A stretch of DNA of 64,000 bases, taken from Rhodopirellula halodulae (GTDB lineage Bacteria > Planctomycetota > Planctomycetia > Pirellulales > Pirellulaceae). Below are positions 44,782 through 53,979 of the stretch, piece after piece (the stretch's first letter is position 1; the number at the start of each line of letters is the position of its first letter). The notes beneath the pieces are model-generated. The model was not told the DNA's origin. It did no database searches and worked only from the letters and a program-made list of their open reading frames with translations. The translations under genes were made by a program, and so were the position numbers. The stretch covers positions 1 to 64,000 of the forward strand of contig NZ_JAJKFV010000012.1 of assembly GCF_020966775.1 (NCBI RefSeq), read 5' to 3'.

Positions 44782-46047
44782 TCATCGCGTTGTCGCATCG
44801 CGAGAAACACCTTCACGATGGACGAACGGATCACTCCACTTTTCCTCGCTCAGAATCGAACGGTCCGTCAGCGTTTTCAAAAACGCCACCAAAGCGACTT
44901 TCGGGACCTCGGGCAATCCCATGCCATTGGCTGCGAAGTTTTGCAGTCGTCCGTCCAAATTGGGATGCGGCTTGATGCTCCAGTTGTAATGCTCAACGAC
45001 TTGGTCCAACGTGTGAAACCGTCCGTCGTGCATGAACGGCCCGGTCAGCTCAATGTTCCGCAGCGACGGCGACTTGAATCGCCCGCGATCATCTTTCGAT
45101 CCGCTGATCACGCCCACACCCAAATCGACTTCGTCCGAATCCGCATCCACGCCGTTCACGGCCGGAGTCGTCATGGTGAAGAAAGCGACTTGTCGAGCGG
45201 GACGCCGGCGCGAATCGTAGGGTTCATCGGGTCGGTGCGGATTGAACGGCAAAGCGTTGCTCATGTGGCACGAGGCACAATTCGCGCGGCGAAGGAATAC
45301 GTCTTTGCCAAGGTTCTCTTGCTCGGTGAAGTTTGGGAAATCGCGTCGATACGATCCCGCCGCCGCCAATCCTTCGTCGTAGCGAGATCCAAACGACACG
45401 ATCGAGCGAACGAACTGAGCCAACGCTTTCGCGATCCGGTCCTGGGTGACTTCGCCAGAACCAAATGCGTTGTCGAACAAAGGTGGATAGATTGGATCCG
45501 CTTGCAACTGATTCACCAACGCGTTCAGCTCGTGCCCCATCTCGATCGGATTTTCAATCGGCATCAGGACTTGTTGCTCCAACGTCCGTGCGCGTTCATC
45601 CCAAAAGAACCGACCACGTTGATAGAACCGGACATTGACCAGGCTCATGGAATTGCGAGCTACCTTTTCGCCGTCGAATCCGGTGCTGAGCGGTTCATCG
45701 TCCGTGAACGCGAGCGACTGTTTGTGACACGAGGCACACGAGGTCGTTCCGTTGGCGGATAGCGTCGTGTCGTAGAACAACACCCGTCCCAATGTCGCAC
45801 CGTGATCCGTCAGCGGATTGTCCTCGGGCGTGTTGTCGAAACGTTCCATTGCCGAAGCGAAATGCGGAGGCCAATCCACGTCGGTGTAGTTGAACGGCGT
45901 CGCAGGCAAATTCAACTCGCGCCGCGTCGCCGAATCCTCCGAGTGAGCAACCGCGGAACACGCGAGCGCCCCCAACCCGAACAGCAGCGACAAACCAACG
46001 CGAGCGAAACGTTTCCAAACGAGATGCAACTTCATCATGACCGGCAT
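44782..46047 (-). CDS. Di-heme cytochrome c peroxidase (CcpA/MauG family)
   Basis: An exported di-heme peroxidase of about 421 residues. Both heme c motifs read CASCH: TTSCASCHKQSLAFTDDEPL in the N-terminal domain and RRANCASCHMSNALPFN in the C-terminal domain. RGRFFWDERARTLEQQVLMP and the GPFMHDGRFHTLDQVVEHYN segment are typical of the family. It reduces periplasmic hydrogen peroxide or acts as a MauG-like modifying enzyme; no partner gene is present to decide. Several ATGs are possible (46047, 46038, 46035); each precedes a signal peptide (LHLVWKRFARVGLSLLFGLG) and a cleavage site near VAHSEDS. The longer frame to 46212 runs into repeats and is unlikely. Confidence 0.9.
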   Translation of the reverse strand: MPVMMKLHLVWKRFARVGLSLLFGLGALACSAVAHSEDSATRRELNLPATPFNYTDVDWPPHFASAMERFDNTPEDNPLTDHGATLGRVLFYDTTLSANGTTSCASCHKQSLAFTDDEPLSTGFDGEKVARNSMSLVNVRFYQRGRFFWDERARTLEQQVLMPIENPIEMGHELNALVNQLQADPIYPPLFDNAFGSGEVTQDRIAKALAQFVRSIVSFGSRYDEGLAAAGSYRRDFPNFTEQENLGKDVFLRRANCASCHMSNALPFNPHRPDEPYDSRRRPARQVAFFTMTTPAVNGVDADSDEVDLGVGVISGSKDDRGRFKSPSLRNIELTGPFMHDGRFHTLDQVVEHYNWSIKPHPNLDGRLQNFAANGMGLPEVPKVALVAFLKTLTDRSILSEEKWSDPFVHREGVSRDATTR

Positions 46048-46127
46048 CAAAACAGGAATCTCATGCAACAAGACCAGCCCACAGTCTAACACTTCGCCTC
46101 GCCCCCGCCCCGTGCACACCGCCACCC

Positions 46128-46443
46128 GTAGGTCACGGTCCCACCTGACGTCGACGTTCGCGTAGGTCGCGGTCCCACCTGACGCCCTCCACCTCACTTT
46201 CCCGCACGTCACGGTCCCACCCGACGTTCCACCCCCAACACACGTCCCCGTAGGTCATGGTCTCACCTGACGCTCACCCCAACTCACCTTCCCGCACGTC
46301 ACGGTCCCACCCGACGTTCCACCCCCAACACACGTCCCCGTAGGTCACGGTCTCACCTGACGCCCTCCACCTCTCCGTACGTCACGACCCCACCTGACGC
46401 TCACCCCAACTCACCTCCCCGTAGGTCACGGTCCCACCTGACA
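46128..46443. repeat. Repeat family C, eight-copy array of the first hairpin
   Basis: Eight copies of GTAGGTCACGGTCCCACCTG or close variants start at 46128, 46162, 46204, 46250, 46294, 46340, 46377 and 46421. The stem is GTCA and GGT against ACC and TGAC, with one bulged C, a variant of the perfect stem at 157. A 90-bp higher-order unit is duplicated (46204 and 46294). No second hairpin is present. It lies between the peroxidase and dnaE; 46444-46590 before dnaE holds no other feature. Confidence 0.78.
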
Positions 46444-46605
46444 TCCCACCCCCACCCCTGCTTTCGCACCCCGAAACGCGACTTCCTGACACCAAACCTC
46501 GTGATTCGCGGGCCGAAACCGGCCGCGGAAAATGCGAGTTTCTCTCGGGCGGCGAAGCGGTTACAAACGTGGGCTGACGCGCCCCCTCGAAAAGGATTTT
46601 GCTGA

Positions 46606-49600
46606 ATGTCGGATACGATCATCGCCCCGGAAATGAGCATCGAAGCCGCGACGGAAGTCCCGGAAGTCAAACCGTTTGTTCACCTGCACTGCCACAGCCA
46701 CTACAGCTTGCTGGACGGTGCCGGCGATGTCGGCAAATTGGTCAATCGCGCCGTCGACCACGGCATGAATGCGCTCGCGTTGACCGACCACGGCAATTTG
46801 CACGGGGCGCTCGAGTTCTATCGCAAAGCAAAAGACGCGGGGATCAACCCGATCATTGGGTACGAAGCCTACATCGCGCCCGGCAGTCGATTCGACAAGG
46901 GTGGAGCCAGCAGCAGCAAAGCCGCCAGCTATCACCTGACGTTGTTGGCCCAAAATCGTCAGGGATTCAAAAACCTGATCAAACTCGCCTCGGCCGCGTC
47001 ACTGGAAGGCTTCTACTTCAAACCGCGAATCGACAAAGAGATTTTGGAGAAGTACAGCGAGGGCATCGTGTGCTTGTCCGGCTGCGTCAGCAGCGAATTC
47101 AGCCGAGCGATTTTGAAGGGCATCGAAACCAAAGAGCACGAAGAAGAAGCCAAGAAGGTCGCGGGTTGGTTCCACAAGGTGTTCGGTGATCGATACTTCA
47201 TCGAGATCATGAACAACGACGTCGATATCCAACGCATCCAGCTCGAAGGTGCGGTGGAAATCGCGAAACGAATGGGACTGCCGTTGGTCGCGACCAGTGA
47301 TTGCCACTACGTCAATCAAGAAGACGCGGAAGCCCAAGACATCATGTTGTGCATCAACACCGGGCGTTTCCGCACGGACAACACGCGGATGAAGATGGAG
47401 AACGATCAGTTCTTCCTTCGCAGCCCGCAACAGATGTACGAGAAGTTCCCTGGTTTGGAAGACGCCGTTGCGCGCAGCCAGGAAATTGCCAACACGGTCG
47501 ACATTGAACTCGAGTTCAACAAGTACTTCTTCCCAAGCTTCCCCTGCCCGGATGAACTGACGCCGCTGCAGTATCTACGGAAGCTGTGCGAGCAAGGCTT
47601 GATGGAACGCTACGAGGGCGATCCCGAACGCATCGTGGACGGAAAATTGTCCGATGAAGTCATGGCTCGTTTGGATCGCGAACTAGGGGTCATCGAGAAA
47701 CTCAACTACCCGACGTACTTCTTGATTGTTTGGGACTTTGTCAATCACGCCCGCGACATCGGCATCAGCGCGACCGCTCGGGGTTCGGGGGTCGGTGCAA
47801 TCGTGTGCTACGCGCTTTATATGTCGCACGTTTGTCCGCTGCGTTATGACTTGCTGTTCGAACGATTCCTCGACGAATCACGGACCGAGCCACCTGATAT
47901 CGATATCGACTTCGAAAAGGAACGTCGCCTCGAAGTCATCGACTATGTGAAAGAACGTTATGGCAGCGAGATGGTTTGCCAAATCGGTACGTTCGGAACG
48001 TTGGCTGCCAAAGCGGCGATCAAGGACACCGGTCGGGCTCTCGGCATCCCGCTTTCACGAGTCAACCAGATCACCGAACTGGTGCCGGACGAGCTGAAGA
48101 TCACGATTTCGAAGGCGCTCGATAAGAGTGCCGACCTGAAGATGATCTACGAAGGCGATCCCGAAATTCGCGAGTTGCTCGATCTGGCGATGAAGATCGA
48201 AGGCCTCGCGCGAAACGTTGGAACGCACGCCGCGGCGGTGGTGATCGCCGACAAACCGCTGACGGAATACGTCCCGCTGGGCCGCGTGCCTGGCAAACAA
48301 GACGTGATCACCCAGTGGGCCATGGCCGACGTGGAAGCGTCCGGTTTGCTGAAGATGGACTTCCTCGGTCTTCGCAACCTGACAATCCTTTCGCGAACGG
48401 TGAAGTTGGTCGAACAAACCACCGGCAAGCAGATCGACCCGCTGAAGTTTCCTTTGGACGACAAGGAAAGCTACGCGCTACTGCAACGCGGTGAAACCAA
48501 GGGGGTGTTCCAACTGGAATCCGGCGGGATTCGTGACTTGTTGCAACGCATGAAGCCTGACTGTTTCAGCGACATCATTGCAACCGCGGCGTTGTACCGA
48601 CCGGGTCCGCTGGAGGGCGGAATGGTCGACGACTACGTGAATATCAAACACGGTCGTCAGGAACCCGAGTACAAGCACCCGGTGCTCAAAGAAATCTTGG
48701 AAGAGACCAACTCGATCATGGTCTACCAAGAACAGGTGATGCGGATTCTAAACCGCCTCGGGAACGTGCCGCTCGCCAAAGCGTACACCTGTATTAAAGC
48801 GATTTCGAAGAAGAAACAGGCGTTGATCGACGCCAATCATGATGTCTTCATCAAAGGAAGTGTTGAAAACGGACTGGCCGAAAAAGACGCCGAAGACATT
48901 TGGAACCTGATCGTCAAATTCGCCGGTTACGGCTTCAACAAATCGCACTCCACCGCCTACGCGTTGGTGGCTTATCAAACCGCGTACTTGAAGGCTCACT
49001 ATCCCGTCGAGTTCATGGCCGCGTTGTTGTCCAGTGACATCTCAGGTCGAAACTTCAAACGCAAGGACGCCTTGGTCGAGCACATGGAAGATTGCGACCG
49101 GATGGGCATCGAGGTGTTGCCACCCGACGTCAATCGTTCGGACGCTGACTTCGGCGTGTTGGATGGCAAGATCCCATTTGCTTTATCGGCGATCAAAGCA
49201 TGCGGTGGTTCGACCGCGACCAGCATTGAAGCGGAACGCAAAAAAAATGGGCCGTTCAAAGACATCTTCGATTTCTGCGAGCGAGTCGATCCCCACGACT
49301 GTAACCGTAGCTCGATCGAAACGCTGATCAAAGCCGGAGCATTTGACTCCTTCGGTGCCAAACGCAGCCAGCTCGCGGCTGTGATTGAACGCGCCATGCA
49401 GGCCGGTGCGAAGGTTCAGGCAGACAAGAAAACCGGCCAAGCGAGCTTCTTTGATGTCTTCGACGATGAAGAAGGTGACGGAGGCGAGGAACAAGCGAGC
49501 GCCGCGGTGCCATTGCCCGACATGGAAGAATGGCCCGATCGAGAGAAACTGCTCGCTGAGAAAGAGGTCCTGGGCTTTTATCTGGACAGCCATCCGCTGG

Positions 49601-50205
49601 CCGAATTCGAACCCAAGCTGGCGACATTCCGCACGCACACGACCGAAACCATGGCGGACTGCAAAGACCGCGACGAAGTCATCGTGGGTGGGATGATCAG
49701 CAGCATCAAAATCGCGCACACCAAAAACCCTAAACCCGGTGCACCCAGCAAGTACGCCAACTTCGATTTGGAAGACATGGCGGGCAACGTGCGTTGTATC
49801 TGCTGGCCCAAAGGTTTCGCGGTTTGCGGAGAACGCATTCAACCGGACGCGGTGGTGTTGGCGAAAGCCAAGGTCGACCGTCGAGGTGGTGGCGACGAAA
49901 TCAACTTGATCATCGACGAGCTGACGCCGATCGACGAACTCGACAGCCGCTACACCCACGGCATTCGCATCCGTTTGGACGAAGCCGAACACGATGAGAA
50001 GACCGTGTCGAACGTCCGCGAAATTGTTCGCGGCTATCCCGGTACGAAAGATTTCTTGCTGGCACTACAGATGTGCGAAGGCGAGACCGTGCATTTCAAA
50101 GCCGACAAATTCCGCGTCGACATCACGCCGGAGCTCCGAGAACGCTTGGACGACCTGCTCGGAACCGGGCACTACAAATTGCTGATGAGCAAACCGAAGC
50201 GGTGA
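46606..50205 (+). CDS. dnaE: DNA polymerase III alpha subunit
   Basis: The 1199-residue replicative polymerase subunit. It has an N-terminal PHP domain (HLHCHSHYSLLDGAG near residue 28, and TSDCHYV), the polymerase palm with catalytic aspartates in PPDIDIDFEKER (about 429-440), and the finger and beta-binding region (GYGFNKSHSTAYA). An OB fold lies near residues 1025-1070 (VIVGGMISSIKIAHTKNP). The length fits the DnaE1 type. AAAAGGA precedes the ATG at about ten bases. Its stop codon TGA at 50203 lies in the first bases of a 178-bp repeated element that bounds the accessory island. Confidence 0.97.
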   Translation: MSDTIIAPEMSIEAATEVPEVKPFVHLHCHSHYSLLDGAGDVGKLVNRAVDHGMNALALTDHGNLHGALEFYRKAKDAGINPIIGYEAYIAPGSRFDKGGASSSKAASYHLTLLAQNRQGFKNLIKLASAASLEGFYFKPRIDKEILEKYSEGIVCLSGCVSSEFSRAILKGIETKEHEEEAKKVAGWFHKVFGDRYFIEIMNNDVDIQRIQLEGAVEIAKRMGLPLVATSDCHYVNQEDAEAQDIMLCINTGRFRTDNTRMKMENDQFFLRSPQQMYEKFPGLEDAVARSQEIANTVDIELEFNKYFFPSFPCPDELTPLQYLRKLCEQGLMERYEGDPERIVDGKLSDEVMARLDRELGVIEKLNYPTYFLIVWDFVNHARDIGISATARGSGVGAIVCYALYMSHVCPLRYDLLFERFLDESRTEPPDIDIDFEKERRLEVIDYVKERYGSEMVCQIGTFGTLAAKAAIKDTGRALGIPLSRVNQITELVPDELKITISKALDKSADLKMIYEGDPEIRELLDLAMKIEGLARNVGTHAAAVVIADKPLTEYVPLGRVPGKQDVITQWAMADVEASGLLKMDFLGLRNLTILSRTVKLVEQTTGKQIDPLKFPLDDKESYALLQRGETKGVFQLESGGIRDLLQRMKPDCFSDIIATAALYRPGPLEGGMVDDYVNIKHGRQEPEYKHPVLKEILEETNSIMVYQEQVMRILNRLGNVPLAKAYTCIKAISKKKQALIDANHDVFIKGSVENGLAEKDAEDIWNLIVKFAGYGFNKSHSTAYALVAYQTAYLKAHYPVEFMAALLSSDISGRNFKRKDALVEHMEDCDRMGIEVLPPDVNRSDADFGVLDGKIPFALSAIKACGGSTATSIEAERKKNGPFKDIFDFCERVDPHDCNRSSIETLIKAGAFDSFGAKRSQLAAVIERAMQAGAKVQADKKTGQASFFDVFDDEEGDGGEEQASAAVPLPDMEEWPDREKLLAEKEVLGFYLDSHPLAEFEPKLATFRTHTTETMADCKDRDEVIVGGMISSIKIAHTKNPKPGAPSKYANFDLEDMAGNVRCICWPKGFAVCGERIQPDAVVLAKAKVDRRGGGDEINLIIDELTPIDELDSRYTHGIRIRLDEAEHDEKTVSNVREIVRGYPGTKDFLLALQMCEGETVHFKADKFRVDITPELRERLDDLLGTGHYKLLMSKPKR

Positions 50206-50378
50206 GGACGATTCGGTTGCCGGGCATTTTTTTGGGGCAGCAGGATGCCCTTTGGAGAGACACCGGTTGGCTTGCGCCATGCCGCTAGGCTGCTCGCAGA
50301 GTCATGACACGTGCTGGATTGGCTACCAATCCAAACACGTGTCATCGATCAACGTTCGGTCAAACCGAATTGAAGTTG
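50201..50378. repeat. 178-bp structured element, left copy
   Basis: About 93% identical to 59437-59613 and in the same orientation. It starts GGTGAGGACGATTCGGTTGC, inside the dnaE stop, and holds three stems: GGGCAT...ATGCCC, a long hairpin with outer arms ATGACACGTG and CACGTGTCAT and inner arms GGATTGG and CCAATCC, and TTCGGT-CAA-ACCGAA. The strong hairpin right after dnaE could stop its transcript, although no T-run follows. Short open frames in it are not supported as genes. Confidence 0.88.
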
Positions 50379-50410
50379 AGCACGAAACCAAGGGGTCAGA
50401 CGAAACAAAG

Positions 50411-50457
50411 GGGCAGGCCTCTGTTTTGCAAATCGCTCTTCACAGAGACCTGCACCC
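50411..50457. repeat. Repeat family E hairpin, copy 1
   Basis: Arms GCAGG-c-CTCTGT and ACAGAG-a-CCTGC around a TTTGCAAATCGCTCTTC loop. The second copy at 52875 has CTCTTT/AAAGAG, a paired change that keeps the stem. No gene lies in 50379-50586. Confidence 0.65.
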
Positions 50458-50586
50458 ATTGTTGTTCAGGACGCTTTTGGATGTCTGCTAAACAACTCGA
50501 CCACCACGTCGATCGGCGCAGCGATGCATCCTGTCGGCCATTCCGACAGGATGCTCGGCTTGTGAACCTAGCGGATGCCCGTTCAA

Positions 50587-51321
50587 TCACAGCTTCTTAA
50601 ATTCGCGTTTTTCCGTGCTAGTTTCGCCTTTCGCTGCCGAATCCTTCCTTTTCTCATCGTCTGACGCTTCGTCTTTGGACTCCTCCCAAATCACATCGCC
50701 TTTGACTGGCTTGCGGGGTGGGAATTTGTCGACAACGGCCTTCTCGATTTTGGGTACGGAATTGCCCGTCACGCCGGAGTCGTTCGTGAGGAAAGCAAAA
50801 GCGGCCGATTCCATCGCGATGTCGATGTTCCAAATCACACTGGACATCCCATTGGACGCATCGATCGGAAAATCAAACTCAGGGCTGGCGTAGATTTCCA
50901 ATAGGAATTCAGCCGTGGCCTGAGCGTTGATCAATCGCTCGACGAGCGTATCCCACAATCCGTTGGCGTCGAGTTCCAACGCATCGCCGGCGACATCCAA
51001 AGCACCGCTGAGTTGCGACTGCAATAATTCCAGCCACACCAGTTCGGTTTCCAAACGCTCAAGCTCGCGGATCATGGCAATCGCTTCGTCGGGCTCGGCG
51101 TCGAAGAGCCCCAGGCTCAATTCATCCACACGATCTGAAATGTAATTGAGCCGGGTGGTGACCGGTGCGTACGCGGAATACGTGTGGGCGTAGGCGGCAA
51201 ACTCGTGATAGTTGTCCGCGTGATCGGTCGGCGACGCTTTCGCTGGCGTGGTCGCAACCCCAGAAGCGACCACCACGAGCCCAGCAGCCAAGAACATCCG
51301 AACCAATTTTGAAATCTTCAT
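50587..51321 (-). CDS. Exported protein of unknown function
   Basis: A 244-residue exported protein I do not recognise. The signal peptide is MKISKLVRMFLAAGLVVVAS, with cleavage after TTPAKAS. The mature part is helical and acidic (for example DEAIAMIRELERLETELVWL) and ends in a charged, low-complexity tail (ESKDEASDDEKRKD, then AAKGETSTEKREFKKL) that may sit at a surface or bind partners. The ATG at 51321 has GGGAG at good spacing; the open frame reaches 51603 but that extension has no support. It is the first gene inside the island bounded by the 178-bp elements. Confidence 0.72.
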   Translation of the reverse strand: MKISKLVRMFLAAGLVVVASGVATTPAKASPTDHADNYHEFAAYAHTYSAYAPVTTRLNYISDRVDELSLGLFDAEPDEAIAMIRELERLETELVWLELLQSQLSGALDVAGDALELDANGLWDTLVERLINAQATAEFLLEIYASPEFDFPIDASNGMSSVIWNIDIAMESAAFAFLTNDSGVTGNSVPKIEKAVVDKFPPRKPVKGDVIWEESKDEASDDEKRKDSAAKGETSTEKREFKKL

Positions 51322-51908
51322 CTGGCTTCTCCCGTGAAATGGCGGGAAAGTTCGATGACCGGCCGACGGGGCTGGTCCAAGGCACTCGACTTCCTCCGCT
51401 ACAGGACTCAGCGGGAAAACACCTGGGATGTAACCGAGCGACTCAAAAGTTCTTGAAAGGTTGCGTTGCACGTACGCTTGAAGCAAACGTGAAAGCATCC
51501 GGCGAGTTGCCGCTTCGGCTTTGTAAATGGAGTGCCGCCATTTTCTGTTAGGTGTTCCGTGTCCGACATAGAAAGCGCAGCGACCGAAGTCGATGCGGAA
51601 CACCGAGTTTTAAAGGCGGCTGGCGAAAGAACTCAGCGATCATCACCAAGCGAAATCAAAGAGACCAAACCCCTTTGTTGGACTCTGAGAATGCCGACGA
51701 CGTGGGTAAGCTTGCCGACGGGATCTGCTGCGTAGGCAACGGCAAAGTTAATAAACGCGGCAAGCGGCCTTGGCCGGATCTCCACCGGCTGGCTCAATGG
51801 GTCGTCAATGGTTTGGACACTGACGACTGTTTCGACGCTTCGGGAGCCGCTATTGTTGCGTGCGGTGGGCAACCTCGAAGCAGTACATGAGATTGATAAT
51901 TGAAAAAG
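51322..51908. other. Intergenic stretch without a supported gene
   Basis: Open frames of 60-110 codons exist on both strands (for example 51552-51890 plus and 51633-51872 minus), but they overlap each other and have no ribosome binding site or family match that I can see. No hairpin repeat of the named families is present. It is probably a mix of promoter sequence and decayed dispersed repeat. Confidence 0.5.
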
Positions 51909-52739
51909 ATGACAAGTTTCGACAGATTTAACCGGACGGTCACTGATCGCTATTCCACGTTTAAAAATCGGCTCGATGCCGCGATAGCGGCGTTTTCTGG
52001 TGATGATAAAGACCGGATCAAGCTTTGCGCTGAGAAAGCGAGTAGAGTTGAAAAAGCCGGGAACGACCTACTTGACATATTGTCAGAGATCGATCGACCA
52101 AAGTGGTTGAAACCAATTACAGAAGCATCGAAAAACTTCGCCGCTAATCCAAATAGGGTGCAAGCGAAATCCTACCTAGAAGATGTCGTTAGACGGTATC
52201 ATCAGGTCGGCCCCATCAATGTAGTCGATTCTTCTGGTGTCTACGATTTTGACTCGCTTTACGAACGGCTGCGAAGTGAAGGGCAATTGCCAAGCCTCTT
52301 TGACAAGATGATGGAAGCCGTGTCAAACATGCTTGAACATGGCGAGCTTGAAAGCGTGACCGTCATCAAGGCGCTTCAGCGATTGCTTGACGCTCTGAAA
52401 GCCAACCGTGAAGGTTCCTATCTGGCGATGTCAAACACCATTGACTTCGCCGTGTTCATCCGCAATTTCTGCGGGGAGTTTCTCAAGCGAATCCCCGGCG
52501 TGAAGGAATACGCGGTCGCGATGGAAAAGACGGTCAAGGCTGCGGAAGCGGAACGGGCCAAGCTAGATAGCGATCTGCAGCGTGAAAGTTTGGCACTGAT
52601 CGTTGACGCTGTTGAGATTGCAAAGCTGAAACAACTACCCAGTCGTGAGCCACTTGTCTTGTTTGCTGTAGCCGACGCAGATGTAGCAGATGCCGAAACG
52701 GTCAAGCGACTGGAAAACAAGTCGACCGGTGACGAATAA
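51909..52739 (+). CDS. Helical accessory protein of unknown function
   Basis: A 276-residue protein, probably cytoplasmic, that I cannot place. It is largely helical, with coiled-coil-like stretches at residues about 20-60 and 205-235 (AMEKTVKAAEAERAKLDSDL). There is no signal peptide and no catalytic motif. The open frame includes a TTG three codons earlier; the ATG at 51909 (MTSFDRFNRTVTD) is used. It is the only plus-strand gene between dnaE and the surface-protein gene, lying in the accessory island, and its codon use looks more AT-rich than the neighbours (by eye). Confidence 0.7.
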   Translation: MTSFDRFNRTVTDRYSTFKNRLDAAIAAFSGDDKDRIKLCAEKASRVEKAGNDLLDILSEIDRPKWLKPITEASKNFAANPNRVQAKSYLEDVVRRYHQVGPINVVDSSGVYDFDSLYERLRSEGQLPSLFDKMMEAVSNMLEHGELESVTVIKALQRLLDALKANREGSYLAMSNTIDFAVFIRNFCGEFLKRIPGVKEYAVAMEKTVKAAEAERAKLDSDLQRESLALIVDAVEIAKLKQLPSREPLVLFAVADADVADAETVKRLENKSTGDE

Positions 52740-52874
52740 TCGTCTGGACAAATCACTCGAACGCGCTCCGCACTTGCTCCCCCGATTTGGTCACCGGCGA
52801 CAAGTTTGGGGACTGTTGGCGTGAAAACCATAAGCAATATCTGACGGTGAAGATGTCTTGGCGAAATCTAAGCG

Positions 52875-52920
52875 GTCAGGCCTCTTTTTCGCAAATCGCT
52901 CATCAAAGAGACTTGCCCCC
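52875..52920. repeat. Repeat family E hairpin, copy 2
   Basis: Same layout as the copy at 50411: CCTCTTT, then a loop with GCAAATCGCTC, then AAAGAG. The middle pairs differ from copy 1 in a compensatory way. No gene is seen in 52740-52974. Confidence 0.62.
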
Positions 52921-52974
52921 TTTGTTGCTGCAATAGCGCGATCGAGATCGTAGAAACTTACGCGGATGCAATGA

Positions 52975-53706
52975 TTACTTGAGCACTTGCCATTGATAAA
53001 TGTACCACTTGCTATCTATTTCGATCGCGATCAACCTAAGCAGCTCTGCCTGATCTTCAGGAGACAAAAGAAGCATTGCCTGAATTTGCGTCACTTCTAA
53101 CGCGACCAGCTTTGCCGATAATTCGCTGGACAAAGCCTCCGTAGTCTTCTTGTCGACGACAATGTTGTTTTCTTCGATAGCCAACTCGAATTCGTTCGGT
53201 ATTGAACCCGACAAAGCAGACTTAAACTCCTTGATCGCACCTTCGCGATCTTCGTCTCTCCGAAAGTAGATTGTCTTGTCAATCGTGTAGTTATCGCGGT
53301 GATTCATCAATCGAAGACCTGCACACAATCGCTCGAAATCGTGGACCGGCCTCAGTGCCATCATTAGGTTCGCATGTGGTGAAGCAGGAGTCTGCGAATG
53401 CAATGGAGTCCAGGTATTGGTGTCTTCCACGAAATCATCAAAATCGACGGACTCGTACGTCTGAACGATAGGCAATAGAAGCATTGCCTCGTCGACATTG
53501 TGAGCGACGACCTGTTTAAGGAAGAACTGCGAAGCCTCTTCGGCAGATGAGAATTGGCCGTGAGACTGTTGAGGAACTGCACTCAGTGTCGTAGCGATGA
53601 ACGAGTCGCCTAGAGCGGGCGTTTCGGTACGGCCACAACCAGGTGTGGTCATAAGGCAATACAGGAGGGCGGTTGGCAAACGCAAACAGTGTGAAAATCT
53701 TTGCAT
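52975..53706 (-). CDS. Putative lipoprotein of unknown function
   Basis: A 243-residue predicted lipoprotein. The N-terminus (RFSHCLRLPTALLYCLMTTP, then GCGRTE) has a hydrophobic segment ending at a cysteine, a weak lipobox. The mature part contains SAEEASQFFLKQVVAHNVDE, suggesting a helical fold, and ends with SKWYIYQWQVLK, as in small secreted proteins that carry a DUF4878/NTF2-like tail; that comparison is tentative. The ATG at 53706 is preferred over 53802. It lies about 50 bp after an attC-like site, so it could be the last cassette of the array, although no attC follows it. Confidence 0.65.
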   Translation of the reverse strand: MQRFSHCLRLPTALLYCLMTTPGCGRTETPALGDSFIATTLSAVPQQSHGQFSSAEEASQFFLKQVVAHNVDEAMLLLPIVQTYESVDFDDFVEDTNTWTPLHSQTPASPHANLMMALRPVHDFERLCAGLRLMNHRDNYTIDKTIYFRRDEDREGAIKEFKSALSGSIPNEFELAIEENNIVVDKKTTEALSSELSAKLVALEVTQIQAMLLLSPEDQAELLRLIAIEIDSKWYIYQWQVLK

Positions 53707-53750
53707 CTGTTTGGGGGCGTAATCGCGATGTGATGAAACGAAACCTGCAG

Positions 53751-53841
53751 ACAGAACGCTACGGATCACGTGGTCGCCGCGAACGATCAACCACTTCAAC
53801 AACCACGACTCCGCAGCTGTTCGTGCATCCGATGGTTGAAC
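53751..53841 (-). other. attC-like site, distal end of the array
   Basis: On the minus strand it reads AACCATCGGATGCACGA, a variable stretch with GTTGAAGTGG, then GCGGCGACCACGTGATCC and a GTTCTGT end. It closely matches attC3 (55933-56023) in both arms and in the loop. The outer arms pair imperfectly, as usual for attC. Confidence 0.65.
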
Positions 53842-53887
53842 AGAGGACTTGAGCTTCGGCTAGGCGACGCGTTCTGAACCGCGACGA

Positions 53888-53958
53888 ACGAAGCAACCTG
53901 GAAGCGAAAGTGACTCAACCGCCGCATCCACGCGAAGTCAAATCCTTGTTGGTTATGC
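53888..53958 (-). other. Degenerate attC of the 53980 cassette
   Basis: The minus-strand core GCATAAC at 53952-53958 is the exact reverse complement of the GTTATGC that begins this cassette at 54556-54562. The stretch after it (AACCAACAAGGATTTGACT against AGTCAC...CAGGTTGC) pairs only weakly and its right core is unclear. Confidence 0.4.
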
Positions 53959-53979
53959 GGTCTTCGTCGGCAGAAATTA

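Noticed and set aside
46128..46443. Possible CRISPR array
   Set aside because: The copies are about 23 bp, degenerate, unevenly spaced (34-46 bp) and palindromic, and spacers are themselves duplicated; no cas gene is near.
51552..51890. 112-codon plus-strand frame
   Set aside because: Overlaps a similar frame on the other strand and has no supporting signal.
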